Counted from the stretch's first letter, positions 17,346-26,302 are shown. The stretch: 64,000 nt of DNA from CAZVGZ01 sp964627605 (GCA_964627605.1 CAZVGZ010000010.1:33169-97168); one strand, 5' to 3'. Translations and numbers: made by a program. Notes: generated from the letters alone by a model not told the origin.

Positions 17346-18710
17346 CTATTGGGATACGTCGTCCGCCCCTTCTGCGCGGGCTTCGCTCTTTTTGCGCGCC
17401 CACCACTGGAGCCGTTCGGTGATGGTCTTCTCAAACCCGAAACGTCCAGGCTCGTAAAACTTCTGATCTGACAGCTCGTCTGGCAGATAGGTCTGCGCAG
17501 CGACGCCGTCCTCAGCGCTGGGATCGTACTGATACCCTTTGCCGTACCCCAAATCTTTCATGAGCGATGTGGGGGCGTTGCGGATATGAAGAGGCACCGG
17601 CAGGCTGCCATACTCTTTGGCTGCTGCCATCGCCTGCTTGAACGCAAAGTATGTGCTGTTGGATTTGGGAGCCGTGGCCAGGTATACCGCTAGCTCCGCC
17701 AACGCAAGCTCGCCCTCTGGGCTCCCTAACATCTGGTAGGCGTCGCGGGCTGCGATCGCTATGGGAAGAGCTTGAGGATCGGCAAGGCCGATGTCCTCGC
17801 TTGCCATACGAATCAGTCGACGGGCCAAGTACATCGGCTCCTCGCCGCCGACCAACATTCGCGCCAGCCAGTAGAGGGCAGCGTCAGGGTCCGATCCTCT
17901 GACCGCCTTGTGGAGCGCTGAAATTGTGTTGTAGTGCTCTTCGCCGTCCCTGTCGTACAGAAGCGGCGTCTTTTGGAGCGCTTCCATGACCAACTCCGGC
18001 GTTATCTCATTGGCACCGTCTGCCAACGCCGCCGCTGAAGCTTCCAGAGCGTTCAGTGCGACCCGAGCATCACCATCCGAACGTTCGGCGAGCGTTTCGA
18101 CCGCGTCGGGGTTGATGGTAACACCGTTGAGATGCAACCCTTGTTCGCTGTCTTTCGCCGCGCTTGTGATAATCGCAGCGAGATCGCTCTGTTGAAGCCG
18201 TTCTAATATGAATACCCGTGACCGGGACAGAAGAGCCGAGTTGACCTCGAAAGACGGGTTCTCGGTCGTGGCACCTACAAGGACAACCGTGCCGTCCTCC
18301 ACATGCGGTAAGAACGCGTCTTGCTGCGCTTTGTTGAACCGGTGAATCTCGTCTACGAAAAGGATCGTGCGGCGACCAGCCATCAATCTGCTCTGTCGTG
18401 CCCGATCGACAATCAGCCGCACCTCCTTTATCCCGGAGGTGACTGCGCTGAAGCTTTCGAATTTGGCACCTGTGTGGTTGGCGATGATGCGAGCCAAAGT
18501 TGTCTTGCCTGTGCCTGGAGGGCCCCAGAGGATGACCGAGGAGAGCTGATCGCTCTCGATCAGACGCCTTAGCAGTGTTCCCTCGCCGATTATGTCCCGT
18601 TGACCGACGAACCCGTCCAGGGTGTCGGGGCGCATCCGTTCAGCCAGCGGTGCGTCGGCGGAGGACGCGTCTCCTTGCTCGTCAGTAGAATCGAAAAGAT
18701 TGGCGGACAT
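17346..18710 (-). CDS. rarA: Replication-associated recombination protein A (RarA/MgsA), AAA+ ATPase
   Basis: RarA is a clamp-loader-like AAA+ ATPase that acts at stalled replication forks. The 454-residue protein has Walker A GPPGTGKT at 63-70, Walker B ILFVDE at 116-121, the HRFNKAQQDAFLPHVE block and a sensor region GATTENPSFEVNSALLSR. The C-terminal part (YDRDGEEHYNTISALHKAVRGSDPDAALYWLARML, KGYQYDPSAEDG) is diagnostic of RarA/WRNIP1. The length is typical. A terminator lies directly after the stop. Confidence 0.95.
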   Translation of the reverse strand: MSANLFDSTDEQGDASSADAPLAERMRPDTLDGFVGQRDIIGEGTLLRRLIESDQLSSVILWGPPGTGKTTLARIIANHTGAKFESFSAVTSGIKEVRLIVDRARQSRLMAGRRTILFVDEIHRFNKAQQDAFLPHVEDGTVVLVGATTENPSFEVNSALLSRSRVFILERLQQSDLAAIITSAAKDSEQGLHLNGVTINPDAVETLAERSDGDARVALNALEASAAALADGANEITPELVMEALQKTPLLYDRDGEEHYNTISALHKAVRGSDPDAALYWLARMLVGGEEPMYLARRLIRMASEDIGLADPQALPIAIAARDAYQMLGSPEGELALAELAVYLATAPKSNSTYFAFKQAMAAAKEYGSLPVPLHIRNAPTSLMKDLGYGKGYQYDPSAEDGVAAQTYLPDELSDQKFYEPGRFGFEKTITERLQWWARKKSEARAEGADDVSQ

Positions 18711-18818
18711 TTTTCCTATGCTCAGTAGCTGAGTGATGGGTGTAGATAAACTACTATGCGTTCAAGATGGTTTATTTTTACGGGTATGCCAAGCCCGCGG
18801 TCGCGACACGTACAAGAG

Positions 18819-18850
18819 TGCGGGCCGTCCCTCTGTAGGATCGGCCCGCA
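18819..18850 (-). terminator. Probable terminator downstream of the OMP gene
   Basis: TGCGGGCCG (18819-18827) and CGGCCCGCA (18842-18850) form a perfect 9-bp GC-rich stem, located 31 bp after the stop of the minus-strand outer-membrane protein gene. The bases following it on the minus strand (CTCTTGTACG) are only weakly T-rich, so termination may be partial. Confidence 0.45.
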
Positions 18851-18881
18851 TAAAGCAATCTCTAAGCGCGTGTGTGCCTGT

Positions 18882-19628
18882 TTAGAAGTCCAGGCCAACC
18901 CGGGCCACCAATGAGAAAGCGCTGCCCCCTCTATCATTGGTTTTGTCTTTGACCAGATGGTAACGAGCTTCCATACCGATTTGGGGTGGCAGATAGGGGA
19001 TTTTGAAACGCCAACCGAGCAGTAACTGTAGACCCAGTCCATAGACCATATCTTCTTCGAGCTCCGTGACGAATTGTTCCGCGTCGAACTCCGCCTCCGG
19101 GTCCTTCATAAGGTCAACAATGTCTTCAGTGGAAAGCGCCTCGCCCGCTAGGGGAAGGAAAGCGCCAAATGTAGGCGCTACGCCACCGTAGAATTTGAAC
19201 CAGTTTAGAACTGGAAGGGGTGGCTCCCAGAGGTCCTTCTTTAATGCGACATAGCCGTTTACGCGGGCGTACCCGATCTCGACTACCGCCGGCGGCGCGG
19301 CTATGCCTGGAGGAGGGGTGAAAGTGACGTCAAATTGTGCGGCAGCACTTTCAATACCCACTTCGAGATCGAACCACGGTAGAAAATCGACATAGAAATG
19401 CCCACCAAAGGCGCCACCAGTTCCGGTTTCTTGCCGGTCTAAGATTGCGCCAACAAACTCAAAAACTGTACCTGAGTTGGGGTCAGTGTAATTTGTTACG
19501 AAAGGAAAATTGTCAGCGTCCGCCGATATCCCGTCGGCGCCGCCATGGACTCCAAACCCGAATACGGCCCACGACTGTGATGTGCTCACTAGCACGATTG
19601 TTGCGACTGCGATAGCAGTTCGTCGCAT
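18882..19628 (-). CDS. Outer-membrane beta-barrel protein, opacity-like
   Basis: The protein starts with a signal peptide (hydrophobic to about residue 20, cleavage near SWA-VFG). It continues with alternating amphipathic strands (FGGHFYVDFLPWFDLEVGIES, ARVNGYVALKKD, IGMEARYHL) and ends in Phe (LVARVGLDF), the usual C-terminal signal for outer-membrane assembly. The start at 19628 is preferred over the ATG at 19634 because GGAGG is 7 bases before the former but only 1 before the latter. It is preceded by a hairpin-rich leader and lies next to bactofilin and M23 genes. Specific function is unknown. Confidence 0.75.
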   Translation of the reverse strand: MRRTAIAVATIVLVSTSQSWAVFGFGVHGGADGISADADNFPFVTNYTDPNSGTVFEFVGAILDRQETGTGGAFGGHFYVDFLPWFDLEVGIESAAAQFDVTFTPPPGIAAPPAVVEIGYARVNGYVALKKDLWEPPLPVLNWFKFYGGVAPTFGAFLPLAGEALSTEDIVDLMKDPEAEFDAEQFVTELEEDMVYGLGLQLLLGWRFKIPYLPPQIGMEARYHLVKDKTNDRGGSAFSLVARVGLDF

Positions 19629-19657
19629 TAGCATACCTCCTGTCCATTAATGACGGT

Positions 19658-19706
19658 CGCGGCTTCTGCCGCGTCCGGTGGCCTCACCTGACGATGAGGT
19701 TTGGTC
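19658..19706 (-). promoter_or_regulatory. Leader hairpins before the OMP gene
   Basis: CGCGGC (19658-19663) and GCCGCG (19668-19673) form a 6-bp stem with a 4-nt loop, about 20 bases upstream of the SD. A second CCTCA/TGAGG hairpin lies near 19683-19701. These could be an mRNA-stabilising 5' end, or a terminator for the upstream bactofilin gene. A TATAGT near 19721-19726 on the minus strand lacks a good -35. Confidence 0.35.
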
Positions 19707-19742
19707 AAGATCGGTAAGTTCACTATACTCGTCTCCGCCCAA

Positions 19743-20183
19743 CTAGCTCTTTTCGGATTCGTCCGTCTCTTCCTGGCTCGAATCACCGGGCTTCTTGGAT
19801 GGGCTTTCCGTCAACCCCAAAGCCGCCCTGTCCAGCGGCTCTCCTGATTCGACTTTGCCCCTGAATACCGCGCCCTCTTCTATGATCAAGAGCGAAGTTT
19901 TTAGATCGGCATAGACTCTTGAGGTAGATTCCAGTTCGACCCTGTGTTCGGCTACAATCTCACCAACGACTGTTCCAGCTATAATAGCTTCGCGGACCTC
20001 TATTTCCGCCTCAATCTTGCCGTTGGGCCCCACTGAAAGCGTGCCAGGCGATTTCAGGCTCCCTTTGAGCTGACCCTCAACTTTGATACCGGTGGCGATG
20101 TCGAAACTGCCCTCGACCGCTGAGTTCTCGCCGATGAGTGTGTCAATCGCTCCGTCGGGTGGAGCGCCATTCGGTTTTGCCAT
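19743..20183 (-). CDS. Bactofilin
   Basis: Bactofilins are small polymerising cytoskeletal proteins with a right-handed beta-helix core. The 146-residue protein has the repeated pattern IGENSAVEGSFDI, GIKVEGQLKGSLKSPGTLSVGPNGKIEAEIEVREAI-like rungs and a charged, disordered tail (SPSKKPGDSSQEETDESEKS). It lies 21 bp after a LytM/M23-fold protein gene, a pairing seen widely in bacteria and linked to cell shape through localisation of peptidoglycan remodelling. The partner here lacks zinc ligands, so bactofilin may organise a non-catalytic scaffold. Confidence 0.92.
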   Translation of the reverse strand: MAKPNGAPPDGAIDTLIGENSAVEGSFDIATGIKVEGQLKGSLKSPGTLSVGPNGKIEAEIEVREAIIAGTVVGEIVAEHRVELESTSRVYADLKTSLLIIEEGAVFRGKVESGEPLDRAALGLTESPSKKPGDSSQEETDESEKS

Positions 20184-20204
20184 GAACGGACCTTGTCTTT
20201 TGCG

Positions 20205-20915
20205 TTAAGGCACAATTAACGGTGGAACCGCCGCCGCTTCACCGTCCACCGTGATCTCGTAGTAGAGGCGAGGCGTGCGCTCAGTGGCTTTGTTTACCAC
20301 TGCGATCGGTTGTCCACCGCTGACCCACGATCCTTCGTCCACCAGTGGCGCTATTGTCAGCGCGTAGCGGCTGTCGACTCCGGTGCCGTGATTGATCTCT
20401 ATTACGGTTCCTAGATCCGGTGACCAACGCACTTCGTTGACATAGCCAGCGGCTGTGGCCAACACCAGGTCACCTCTAGTCGCTTCAAAAATCACGCCAT
20501 CCATATTGGACGGCTGTTCAAGGTTGTTTAGCGAGCCGCGCCAGTTCGCCAACGGCAGCCCCCACGGCAGCTGCCGCCGGACTTGAGGGTTGTCGCTACG
20601 ATGCGGCGAGCGCTCACCTAATATCATGCGCAGCCGCTCATTTATAATCCAGATATGGGCGAGCTCTTCGCGCAGTTCACCGACGCGACTCGCCTGTCTC
20701 GATAGCTCGTTCCGTTCGGCTCTCAGCGACTCCAAAGCCGTGTCGTACCGGTAGGCCTGAAGGCAGCCGTATCCGCCGAAAACTACCCACAGCCCCAGTA
20801 GCCCTCCGCCAATTTTTAGACCGAGCAGCCGCATTCGGCTGACCGCGTAGTCTTTGGTTGTGGCACCGTCATCGCTGACAACTTTTACATGGAGGACCCG
20901 CGGTCGCGTATTCAT
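20205..20915 (-). CDS. LytM/M23-fold protein with lost zinc ligands, membrane-anchored
   Basis: The N-terminal 30 cytoplasmic residues precede one membrane helix (about 31-50, LLGLKIGGGLLGLWVVFGGY). A coiled coil (about 58-95) and a C-terminal M23/LytM domain (about 130-236) follow. In M23 peptidases zinc is held by HxxxD and HxH motifs. Here the corresponding places read MDGVI and RLYYE, so none of the ligands is kept although the fold signals (GDLVLATAAGYVNEV, VDEGSWVSGGQPIAVV) remain. A catalytically dead activator or scaffold, as with EnvC-type proteins, is likely. The neighbouring bactofilin supports a cell-shape role. Confidence 0.82.
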   Translation of the reverse strand: MNTRPRVLHVKVVSDDGATTKDYAVSRMRLLGLKIGGGLLGLWVVFGGYGCLQAYRYDTALESLRAERNELSRQASRVGELREELAHIWIINERLRMILGERSPHRSDNPQVRRQLPWGLPLANWRGSLNNLEQPSNMDGVIFEATRGDLVLATAAGYVNEVRWSPDLGTVIEINHGTGVDSRYALTIAPLVDEGSWVSGGQPIAVVNKATERTPRLYYEITVDGEAAAVPPLIVP

Positions 20916-20976
20916 CGGGGCTTACCTGTCACCGGACAAATATAAATGGCGCACCCATTTCGCGCAATCAGGGCGG

Positions 20977-22464
20977 TCAGTCAGCCAGTTCGCCAGCTGT
21001 CGCCTCAATCTGCCTGTATACATCGACGGCCTGGCGAAAATATGATAGGGCTTCTTCGCGGGCTTGAGACGATGGAAACCAGCCTTCTCGGCTGACTTGT
21101 AAGATCAACTCTTCGATCCGCCCGGCGAAATACCGGGCTGCTTCTGCGTCGGCGACCGGACGACCCTGGTAGCTGAGATAGACCGGGCTGGTATGCGCAA
21201 AGCGGATGGTCCTCTCCATCGGCGCAAACGCCCTAATAGCCAACCAGCCGCTTCCCCCGACCACCACTTCACTCTCAAGGTGAACCAGGTGTGGGTCGCC
21301 ATTCGGGGTGGCTTCTGCTATTACATCGCCGTTGTGGACCAGCTCTAACCTGTCAATCGGCTCCAGACCCCGGGCTGTCGCCACCACTTCCACCGGCGGT
21401 GATCCGCTGCCCAATTTGACGGTGTCGCCTATCTCTCTGCCAGAGACACTCATTTTCAGAATCGGCCCATTTGTGGCGAAACTACGGCCAGCTTTGAGCC
21501 TTTCAAACCAGCTTTCATAGCTCAGCGGGGCGTCACCAAAATGGACGTAGGCTCGGTTGTATCCCACCGGGCTTGGCATTATTCCTGAAGCGGTGCCAGC
21601 GCTGGCACCAAGTTGAAACCCACAGTTCAGAAACCTGGAGTACAGGTCGCAAAACCAGAGCACAAAACCCATCCAGTGGGTGTGGTCGAACTCCCTTGGC
21701 CACGCGCCCCACTCCTCAGCTCCCAGCATAATTTTCTGCCGGTGAAAATGGTTGGTTACGACACCCATAGAATCGACTCCGCCCAGCGCGACATTGACCG
21801 GTGTCTCGTGCCAGAACGGTTTTTCGGCGTCGACATGCGCACCTGCTTTTTTTGCCAAACGTGCCAGATGGATGTCAGTGGGCGAGTGGTGATCGACGAG
21901 GATCGTGACCGGGTCACTGAGCCCCAGGAAGATGATGGCTCCGCCACCGGTAAACAGCCGCTCTATCTCCTGATCGCACACGCTGACAAAGTGGGTGTCG
22001 TCCACCGGGATAATCGGCTGACTGAGCTTTGGCTCGTCCACCCAAGCCGATTTGTGGTTGTGGACGGTAATGTTGGTGCCTATATGGAGGTCTTCGGCCA
22101 GAATGAGCTCAGGCATTTCGTGCCAGTCGCGGTGGACATGAAGATCACCGGCGTACCAGCCCGACATATCGATCCATCTGGACAGGCTGATGGTGTGTTC
22201 TAAGAGCTCGCCATCTGCCAGAGTGATGCTTTTTTCAATCGGTGTATACTCAAGGCCTCGCTCCACGCGGACGGTGATCTCTCCTGCTGGGACTTCGGCG
22301 GTGAATCCGCCCTGGACTATAGTGTGGGTCTCCTCGCCCTTTGAGAACTGTATGCCGTTGTCGATGGGGAGGTGTTCGCCATCTGCCGAAGTGACGTAGA
22401 CGCGGGCGTGTACAGGCTGTCCGGTGGACTCATCAACGATGGTGTATTCAAGGTTGGCGGCCAT
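20977..22464 (-). CDS. CehA/McbA-family PHP metallohydrolase
   Basis: The 495-residue protein has an N-terminal beta-sandwich (about 1-95) and a PHP-type metallohydrolase domain beginning SGWYAGDLHVHRDWH (GDLHVH 106-111), with further His residues (VHNHKS, DHHSPTD, THW). It ends with a helical tail. Named relatives hydrolyse carbamate esters, but most family members in environmental bacteria have unknown substrates. No signal peptide is obvious. It lies upstream of the M23-bactofilin pair by 61 bp; a functional link is not evident. Confidence 0.8.
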   Translation of the reverse strand: MAANLEYTIVDESTGQPVHARVYVTSADGEHLPIDNGIQFSKGEETHTIVQGGFTAEVPAGEITVRVERGLEYTPIEKSITLADGELLEHTISLSRWIDMSGWYAGDLHVHRDWHEMPELILAEDLHIGTNITVHNHKSAWVDEPKLSQPIIPVDDTHFVSVCDQEIERLFTGGGAIIFLGLSDPVTILVDHHSPTDIHLARLAKKAGAHVDAEKPFWHETPVNVALGGVDSMGVVTNHFHRQKIMLGAEEWGAWPREFDHTHWMGFVLWFCDLYSRFLNCGFQLGASAGTASGIMPSPVGYNRAYVHFGDAPLSYESWFERLKAGRSFATNGPILKMSVSGREIGDTVKLGSGSPPVEVVATARGLEPIDRLELVHNGDVIAEATPNGDPHLVHLESEVVVGGSGWLAIRAFAPMERTIRFAHTSPVYLSYQGRPVADAEAARYFAGRIEELILQVSREGWFPSSQAREEALSYFRQAVDVYRQIEATAGELAD

Positions 22465-22636
22465 CGTCTATATCTCTTCCTCTGTTGCGCCTCTGAAATA
22501 TGCTCCTCTCAGCGTAACGGATTCCGCCGATGAGGACAAGGTGAGCAGCGGCTACGGAAAAGGCGGAGTCACGCCGGTTCGACTCCGTAATTTGCTCATG
22601 TCCGCAACCAACGAGCCCCTCCTTTGGCGAGGGGCC

Positions 22637-22656
22637 AAAAAACCCGATCGGGCTTA
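22637..22656 (-). terminator. Possible intrinsic terminator after the aminotransferase gene
   Basis: On the minus strand the stop codon is followed by the palindrome CCCGATCGGG and six T residues (22642-22637). The stem is short. A second hairpin GCCCCTC (22615-22621)/GAGGGGC (22629-22635) follows the T-run. Together they could end transcription of the DegT gene. Confidence 0.4.
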
Positions 22657-23904
22657 GCGGGCAAAGCTTGCCGCTACTTTGGTTAGCCCTTCTACGATGT
22701 CGTCCACATCTGCGTCGGTGTATCCCTCGTTCCAGTTGGTGATAAACCAGTGACCGAGCGCCCAGATGGTGCCAGGATAGTCCTTTCGGTCGTGGCTGAT
22801 GTTCTGGCGTGCGGCGTCAGTAGTGTAGGGCCAGCCAGATGTGCCGAATGTGAGCTGATCGGCGACAACCGGGTATTCGAACACCGGATTAGGGATGTAG
22901 CCTTTTGAGAAAGGCATCCCCTCGGCGCTGATAGCTTTGGCGAAATCATCTAGCGAGACGTCTAGAATCTCCTCGTCAATGGTGAAGCAGAATATCCACC
23001 AGGAGTGGTCAATGTCTGCAAGCTGTTTGGGTGGGTTAAGGCCTTTGATAGATTCCATCGCTTTGGCAAGTTTGCCTGCGGTGGCTCTTCTGCGGGAGAT
23101 TATTGTGTCCAGCTTGGCGAGTTGGGCCAGACCCACGGCAGCTTGGAGTTCGGTCATGCGGTAGTTGATGCCCAGGAATAGGTGGCCTCTGCGTCCGTCG
23201 TTGACTCTTGGCCACCCCTTATCTGAAAAGAGGCGCATACGGTCTTGCAGGTCGTCATCGTCAGTGATGCACATCCCGCCGTCGCCTGTAGTCAACTGCT
23301 TTGACTGCTGAAAACTGAACGCTCCGATATCGCCCATCGTCCCGACCATTCGGCCCTTGTACTGTGCGAAATGGGCTTGAGCGCAGTCTTCTATTACCCG
23401 TAGGTCGCGGCGTTTTGCGAGGTCCATGATCGGGTCCATGTCGCACGGCTGCCCGAACAGGTGGACCGGTATGACCGCTTTGGTCTTTTCGCTAAGGACT
23501 GTTTCGATTGTTTCTGCTGAAATGCAGCCTGTCAACGGATCGACATCGGCGAAGATCGGGACCGCCTGGCACCACAAGACGGCTATTATGGTTCCCATGT
23601 CGGTAATGGTGGTGGTTACCACCTCGTCGCCAGGCTCTAAGTTGAGCCCGCCCACCGCCACATGTAGCGCTGCGGTACCTGAACTTGATGCCACGGCGTG
23701 TACAACACCGTAGGCTTTGGCAAAGCCTTCCTCGAACGCCGGTGTTTTGGTGCCTCCGACGCGGTTTAGGCAACCAGAATCGATCACCTCTCCTAAGAGC
23801 CGTTTCTCCTCTTCGCCAAACATCCTGCCTGTGGAGTTGCCAACACTGGGAAACGGGTCGGTGCGGGTTTTAGGACCGCCATTGACGGCTAGCTGCTCGG
23901 ACAT
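22654..23904 (-). CDS. DegT/DnrJ/EryC1/StrS-family aminotransferase
   Basis: This PLP enzyme family aminates keto-sugars or cyclitols (or acts as a dehydratase). The protein (416 residues from ATG 23904, with GGGGAG six bases upstream) has SSSGTAALHVA at 73-83, EDCAQAHFAQYKG with the PLP-ring Asp173, and Lys202 in FSFQQSKQLTTGDGG for the Schiff base. The frame extends upstream to 24123, but that part overlaps a methyltransferase remnant in another frame. It belongs to a carbohydrate-modifying neighbourhood with a Gfo/Idh oxidoreductase. Typical relatives make aminosugars for glycans; the substrate here is unknown. Confidence 0.88.
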   Translation of the reverse strand: MSEQLAVNGGPKTRTDPFPSVGNSTGRMFGEEEKRLLGEVIDSGCLNRVGGTKTPAFEEGFAKAYGVVHAVASSSGTAALHVAVGGLNLEPGDEVVTTTITDMGTIIAVLWCQAVPIFADVDPLTGCISAETIETVLSEKTKAVIPVHLFGQPCDMDPIMDLAKRRDLRVIEDCAQAHFAQYKGRMVGTMGDIGAFSFQQSKQLTTGDGGMCITDDDDLQDRMRLFSDKGWPRVNDGRRGHLFLGINYRMTELQAAVGLAQLAKLDTIISRRRATAGKLAKAMESIKGLNPPKQLADIDHSWWIFCFTIDEEILDVSLDDFAKAISAEGMPFSKGYIPNPVFEYPVVADQLTFGTSGWPYTTDAARQNISHDRKDYPGTIWALGHWFITNWNEGYTDADVDDIVEGLTKVAASFAR

Positions 23905-23965
23905 GGTAGACTCCCCAAAAAATGGTTTCACTTCGCGTGGTATGTAGGTCTGAAAATGCGTTTGG

Positions 23966-24641
23966 TCATATGGGCTTGGTGGCTTTGACAGAGAACACAT
24001 ATGGAAGAGCCGGATATCCCTTGGGCAGCCGATACCATCTGTCATCGCCGAGTTCCATGAATGGGAATCGCGCGAAGCCGCACACGGGGTATTCCTGAAA
24101 GCTCTCGATGTGCAGCCCTGCACTAAAAAGCGCGCCTAAATGTCCGAGAGGCTATGCGACCACTCAAACCCCTGAGCAGGCTCCATATCGATTGGGCCAA
24201 CATAGGAGCCCGTTACACTGTACTCGTCCGGCGCTTTCGAGTGAAAATAGCTCGCTTCAGCCTTCAGTTCTGAGTCGTCGGCGCCAAAAATGTCCGCCAA
24301 AGGATGATGTTCGACTATGAAAAACGTTCCGCCTGGCTTTAGGTATTGGGCCACTATCCTACCCCACTCGGGCATGTCGTGCAGCCAGCATTTGATCCCA
24401 TAGGATGTGAACACGATGTCGTATTTGTCGTGTAGTTGGTTGGATAGATCATATAGATCGCAGCAGACGAAGCGTGCGTGCAGGAGTGATTTTCCGGCGA
24501 CGTCAGGCAGTCGTCCAGCTCAATCGACCACAGAGTATTTCGTCCGGCCTTAAAGCCGTCGTTGTCGTAGAAATCCAAGTCTACGTGAAACCGTGCCCAG
24601 GCATCCCACACTGCACGATTTGATTGTGTGTATTCATTCAT
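23966..24641 (-). pseudogene. Class I SAM-methyltransferase, inactivated by frameshifts and an internal deletion
   Basis: Three frames together give one protein. The start is MNEYTQSNRAVWDAWARFHVDLD. Then DVAGKSLLH is directly joined to ARFVCCDLYDLSNQLHDKYDIVFTSYG, continuing LKPGGTFFIVEHHPLADIFG. Then GALFSAGLHIESFQEYPVCGFARFPF leads to a TGA at 23966. A frameshift lies near 24505. About 40-45 residues containing the SAM-binding glycine motif are missing near 24475. A one-base loss (ATTTTAGG to ATTTAGG) near 24137 shifts the end. With the cofactor site gone the gene cannot make an active enzyme. Confidence 0.8.
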
Positions 24642-24661
24642 CGCTCATCACTCCTGGTACC

Positions 24662-25708
24662 CTACTGGTCAATCAAACTCACCGACGCCCCGGTTTCATG
24701 GCTGCGGTAGAGCCCATCAAGCATCTGAAGCATCTCAAAGCCCTGTGAGACCGGGGCAATGGGTTCGTCACCTTTGAGAATACAGTCAACAAAATGGGCG
24801 AACTGGCTTTTTTCGGTGAGGTCGGATGCGGCTGGAGTCAGGTCGGTCATCCCGCCATCAGTGTCCTCGCCAGTGACTTGAAACGGATACAGCTCGGCAC
24901 CACCACCACTTCCCAATACGCGGATGTGGATAACTTCCTGCGGGACGAAACTGGCCCACGCGTTGTCTAGCATCGCTGCCGCGTCGTTCTCAAAACGGAT
25001 AATCCCGCACCCAAAATCCTCCACATCAAACGCCGCTCCCTGTTTGGCCCATTCGCGATTGGCGACGCCTACAGGCGCCAAATCCTGGGTGGTCATACCG
25101 CAGGCGCTCACCGGTTTGGGGCATCCCATCAAGAACCAGGTTACGTCCAGCAGGTGGACGCCGTTGTCTATCAGCGCCCCGCCTCCGGACATCGCTTTGG
25201 TGGAAAACCATCCCGATTTTGGTATCCCGTCAAGATTTCGCAGATACGTTGACCAGCCGTAGTAGACCTGCCCCATTTCACCGCTGTCCACCAACCCGCG
25301 GATGTGTTGAGCCTCGCCGCCATATCGGAACTTCATCCCCACGAGCGCGGTCAGTTCTGGGTGGGCGGTGGCAGCGTCCAGGATAAGACGCCCGTGTTCG
25401 ATGGTGTCCGCCAGCGGCTTTTCGCACAGAATATGCTTGCCTGCGTTGAGCGCGTAGACCGCGACCTCATGGTGAAGTGAATTGGGCACGCAGATGCTCA
25501 CGGCGTCGATGCCGTCATCATCGCACACTTGTTTGAAATCGGTGAAAATGCGCTCAACACCGTACTTGTCAGCTGCTTCCTTGAGCCGGGCCTGGTCGAT
25601 GTCGCATATCGCCGCTATTTCGGCCTGTTCCACCTCAGAATAGCTTTCGATGTGCCATCTGCCGATTCCGGTTCCCACGATGCCGATCTGGACTTTTCCA
25701 TTGGTCAA
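24662..25708 (-). CDS. Gfo/Idh/MocA-family oxidoreductase
   Basis: NAD(P)-dependent enzymes of this family oxidise sugars, inositols or related polyols. The protein (348 residues from TTG 25708, with AGGAG eight bases upstream) starts GKVQIGIVGTGIGRWHI, a Rossmann GxGxxG. It has EKPLADT (Glu96-Lys97-Pro98), the conserved cofactor/catalytic segment, and GGGALIDNGVHLLDVTWFLMG containing the Asp and His of the active site. The open frame upstream to 25882 lacks family sequence. It lies next to an aminotransferase, consistent with keto-sugar metabolism. Confidence 0.9.
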   Translation of the reverse strand: MTNGKVQIGIVGTGIGRWHIESYSEVEQAEIAAICDIDQARLKEAADKYGVERIFTDFKQVCDDDGIDAVSICVPNSLHHEVAVYALNAGKHILCEKPLADTIEHGRLILDAATAHPELTALVGMKFRYGGEAQHIRGLVDSGEMGQVYYGWSTYLRNLDGIPKSGWFSTKAMSGGGALIDNGVHLLDVTWFLMGCPKPVSACGMTTQDLAPVGVANREWAKQGAAFDVEDFGCGIIRFENDAAAMLDNAWASFVPQEVIHIRVLGSGGGAELYPFQVTGEDTDGGMTDLTPAASDLTEKSQFAHFVDCILKGDEPIAPVSQGFEMLQMLDGLYRSHETGASVSLIDQ

Positions 25709-25870
25709 AACGTCTGCTCCTGATGCTTGGTTCAAAATGGCCGTCCTCAAAAGAATACAGCCCGAACGGCTGCTTGCGGTAGCGGATGAACTAACACCCC
25801 AGTTGAGGGAGTAGGTCAAGGAGCATGGCGCTTGGCCCACGAAAGCTTGGGGCCTATCATTTAGTTGCTG

Positions 25871-26302
25871 ATGACTACTCACACAAAAAAGACTTTGGGG
25901 GCCGTGTGGTTTGCAGTGGCTCTTGGAGCGTGCGGTTTTTTTGATACCGGCAACACGCCTGATCCAATTGAGGGCATCTGGGGAGGTAGGTACCCGCCGA
26001 CATTTAGTGCCATGCAGGACAGCGCGCAGTGGACTTTTACCGGCGGTGGAATCTATCTCTTAGTGTCGTACCGCCAGGATGTCTACTACGACCGGACAGT
26101 CGGGTACTACGAGGCTAGTGGACGAGTGCTTACTCTGTCCGAGGAGCCGATGGGAGGCGGGCTCGTTGAGGAACTGCTATACATGGTCACCGACGATGAC
26201 CGTCTGGAACTGACCATTCAGCGCGGCGGCGGTGAGACTTTGACACACATCCGATTGGGTGACGCTGACGACGCCGAAGAGTTTCGTGTACCGAACCCTT
26301 GA
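25871..26302 (+). CDS. Small predicted lipoprotein, unrecognised
   Basis: The 143-residue protein has a lipoprotein signal ending in LGAC with Cys21, then an acidic beta-rich domain with IEGIWGGRYPP, VGYYEASGRVLTLSEEP and LYMVTDDDRLELTIQRG. The pattern resembles lipocalin-like or copper-resistance-NlpE-like stand-alone barrels, but no family is certain. It is divergent from the Gfo/Idh gene. The preferred ATG is 25871; a TTG at 25865 is possible. The SD is weak. Confidence 0.6.
   Translation: MTTHTKKTLGAVWFAVALGACGFFDTGNTPDPIEGIWGGRYPPTFSAMQDSAQWTFTGGGIYLLVSYRQDVYYDRTVGYYEASGRVLTLSEEPMGGGLVEELLYMVTDDDRLELTIQRGGGETLTHIRLGDADDAEEFRVPNP

Noticed and set aside
22540..22598. tRNA-like element (GGTTCGACTCC) between the CehA and DegT genes
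   Set aside because: The B-box-like string is present, but the T stem pairs at only 3 positions, there is no anticodon stem or acceptor pairing beyond GAGCA/TGCTC, and the string is explained by a CGGAGTC/GACTCCG hairpin.
23905..24123. N-terminal extension of the DegT aminotransferase
   Set aside because: This stretch encodes the end of a methyltransferase remnant in another frame; the ATG at 23904 has a strong SD.
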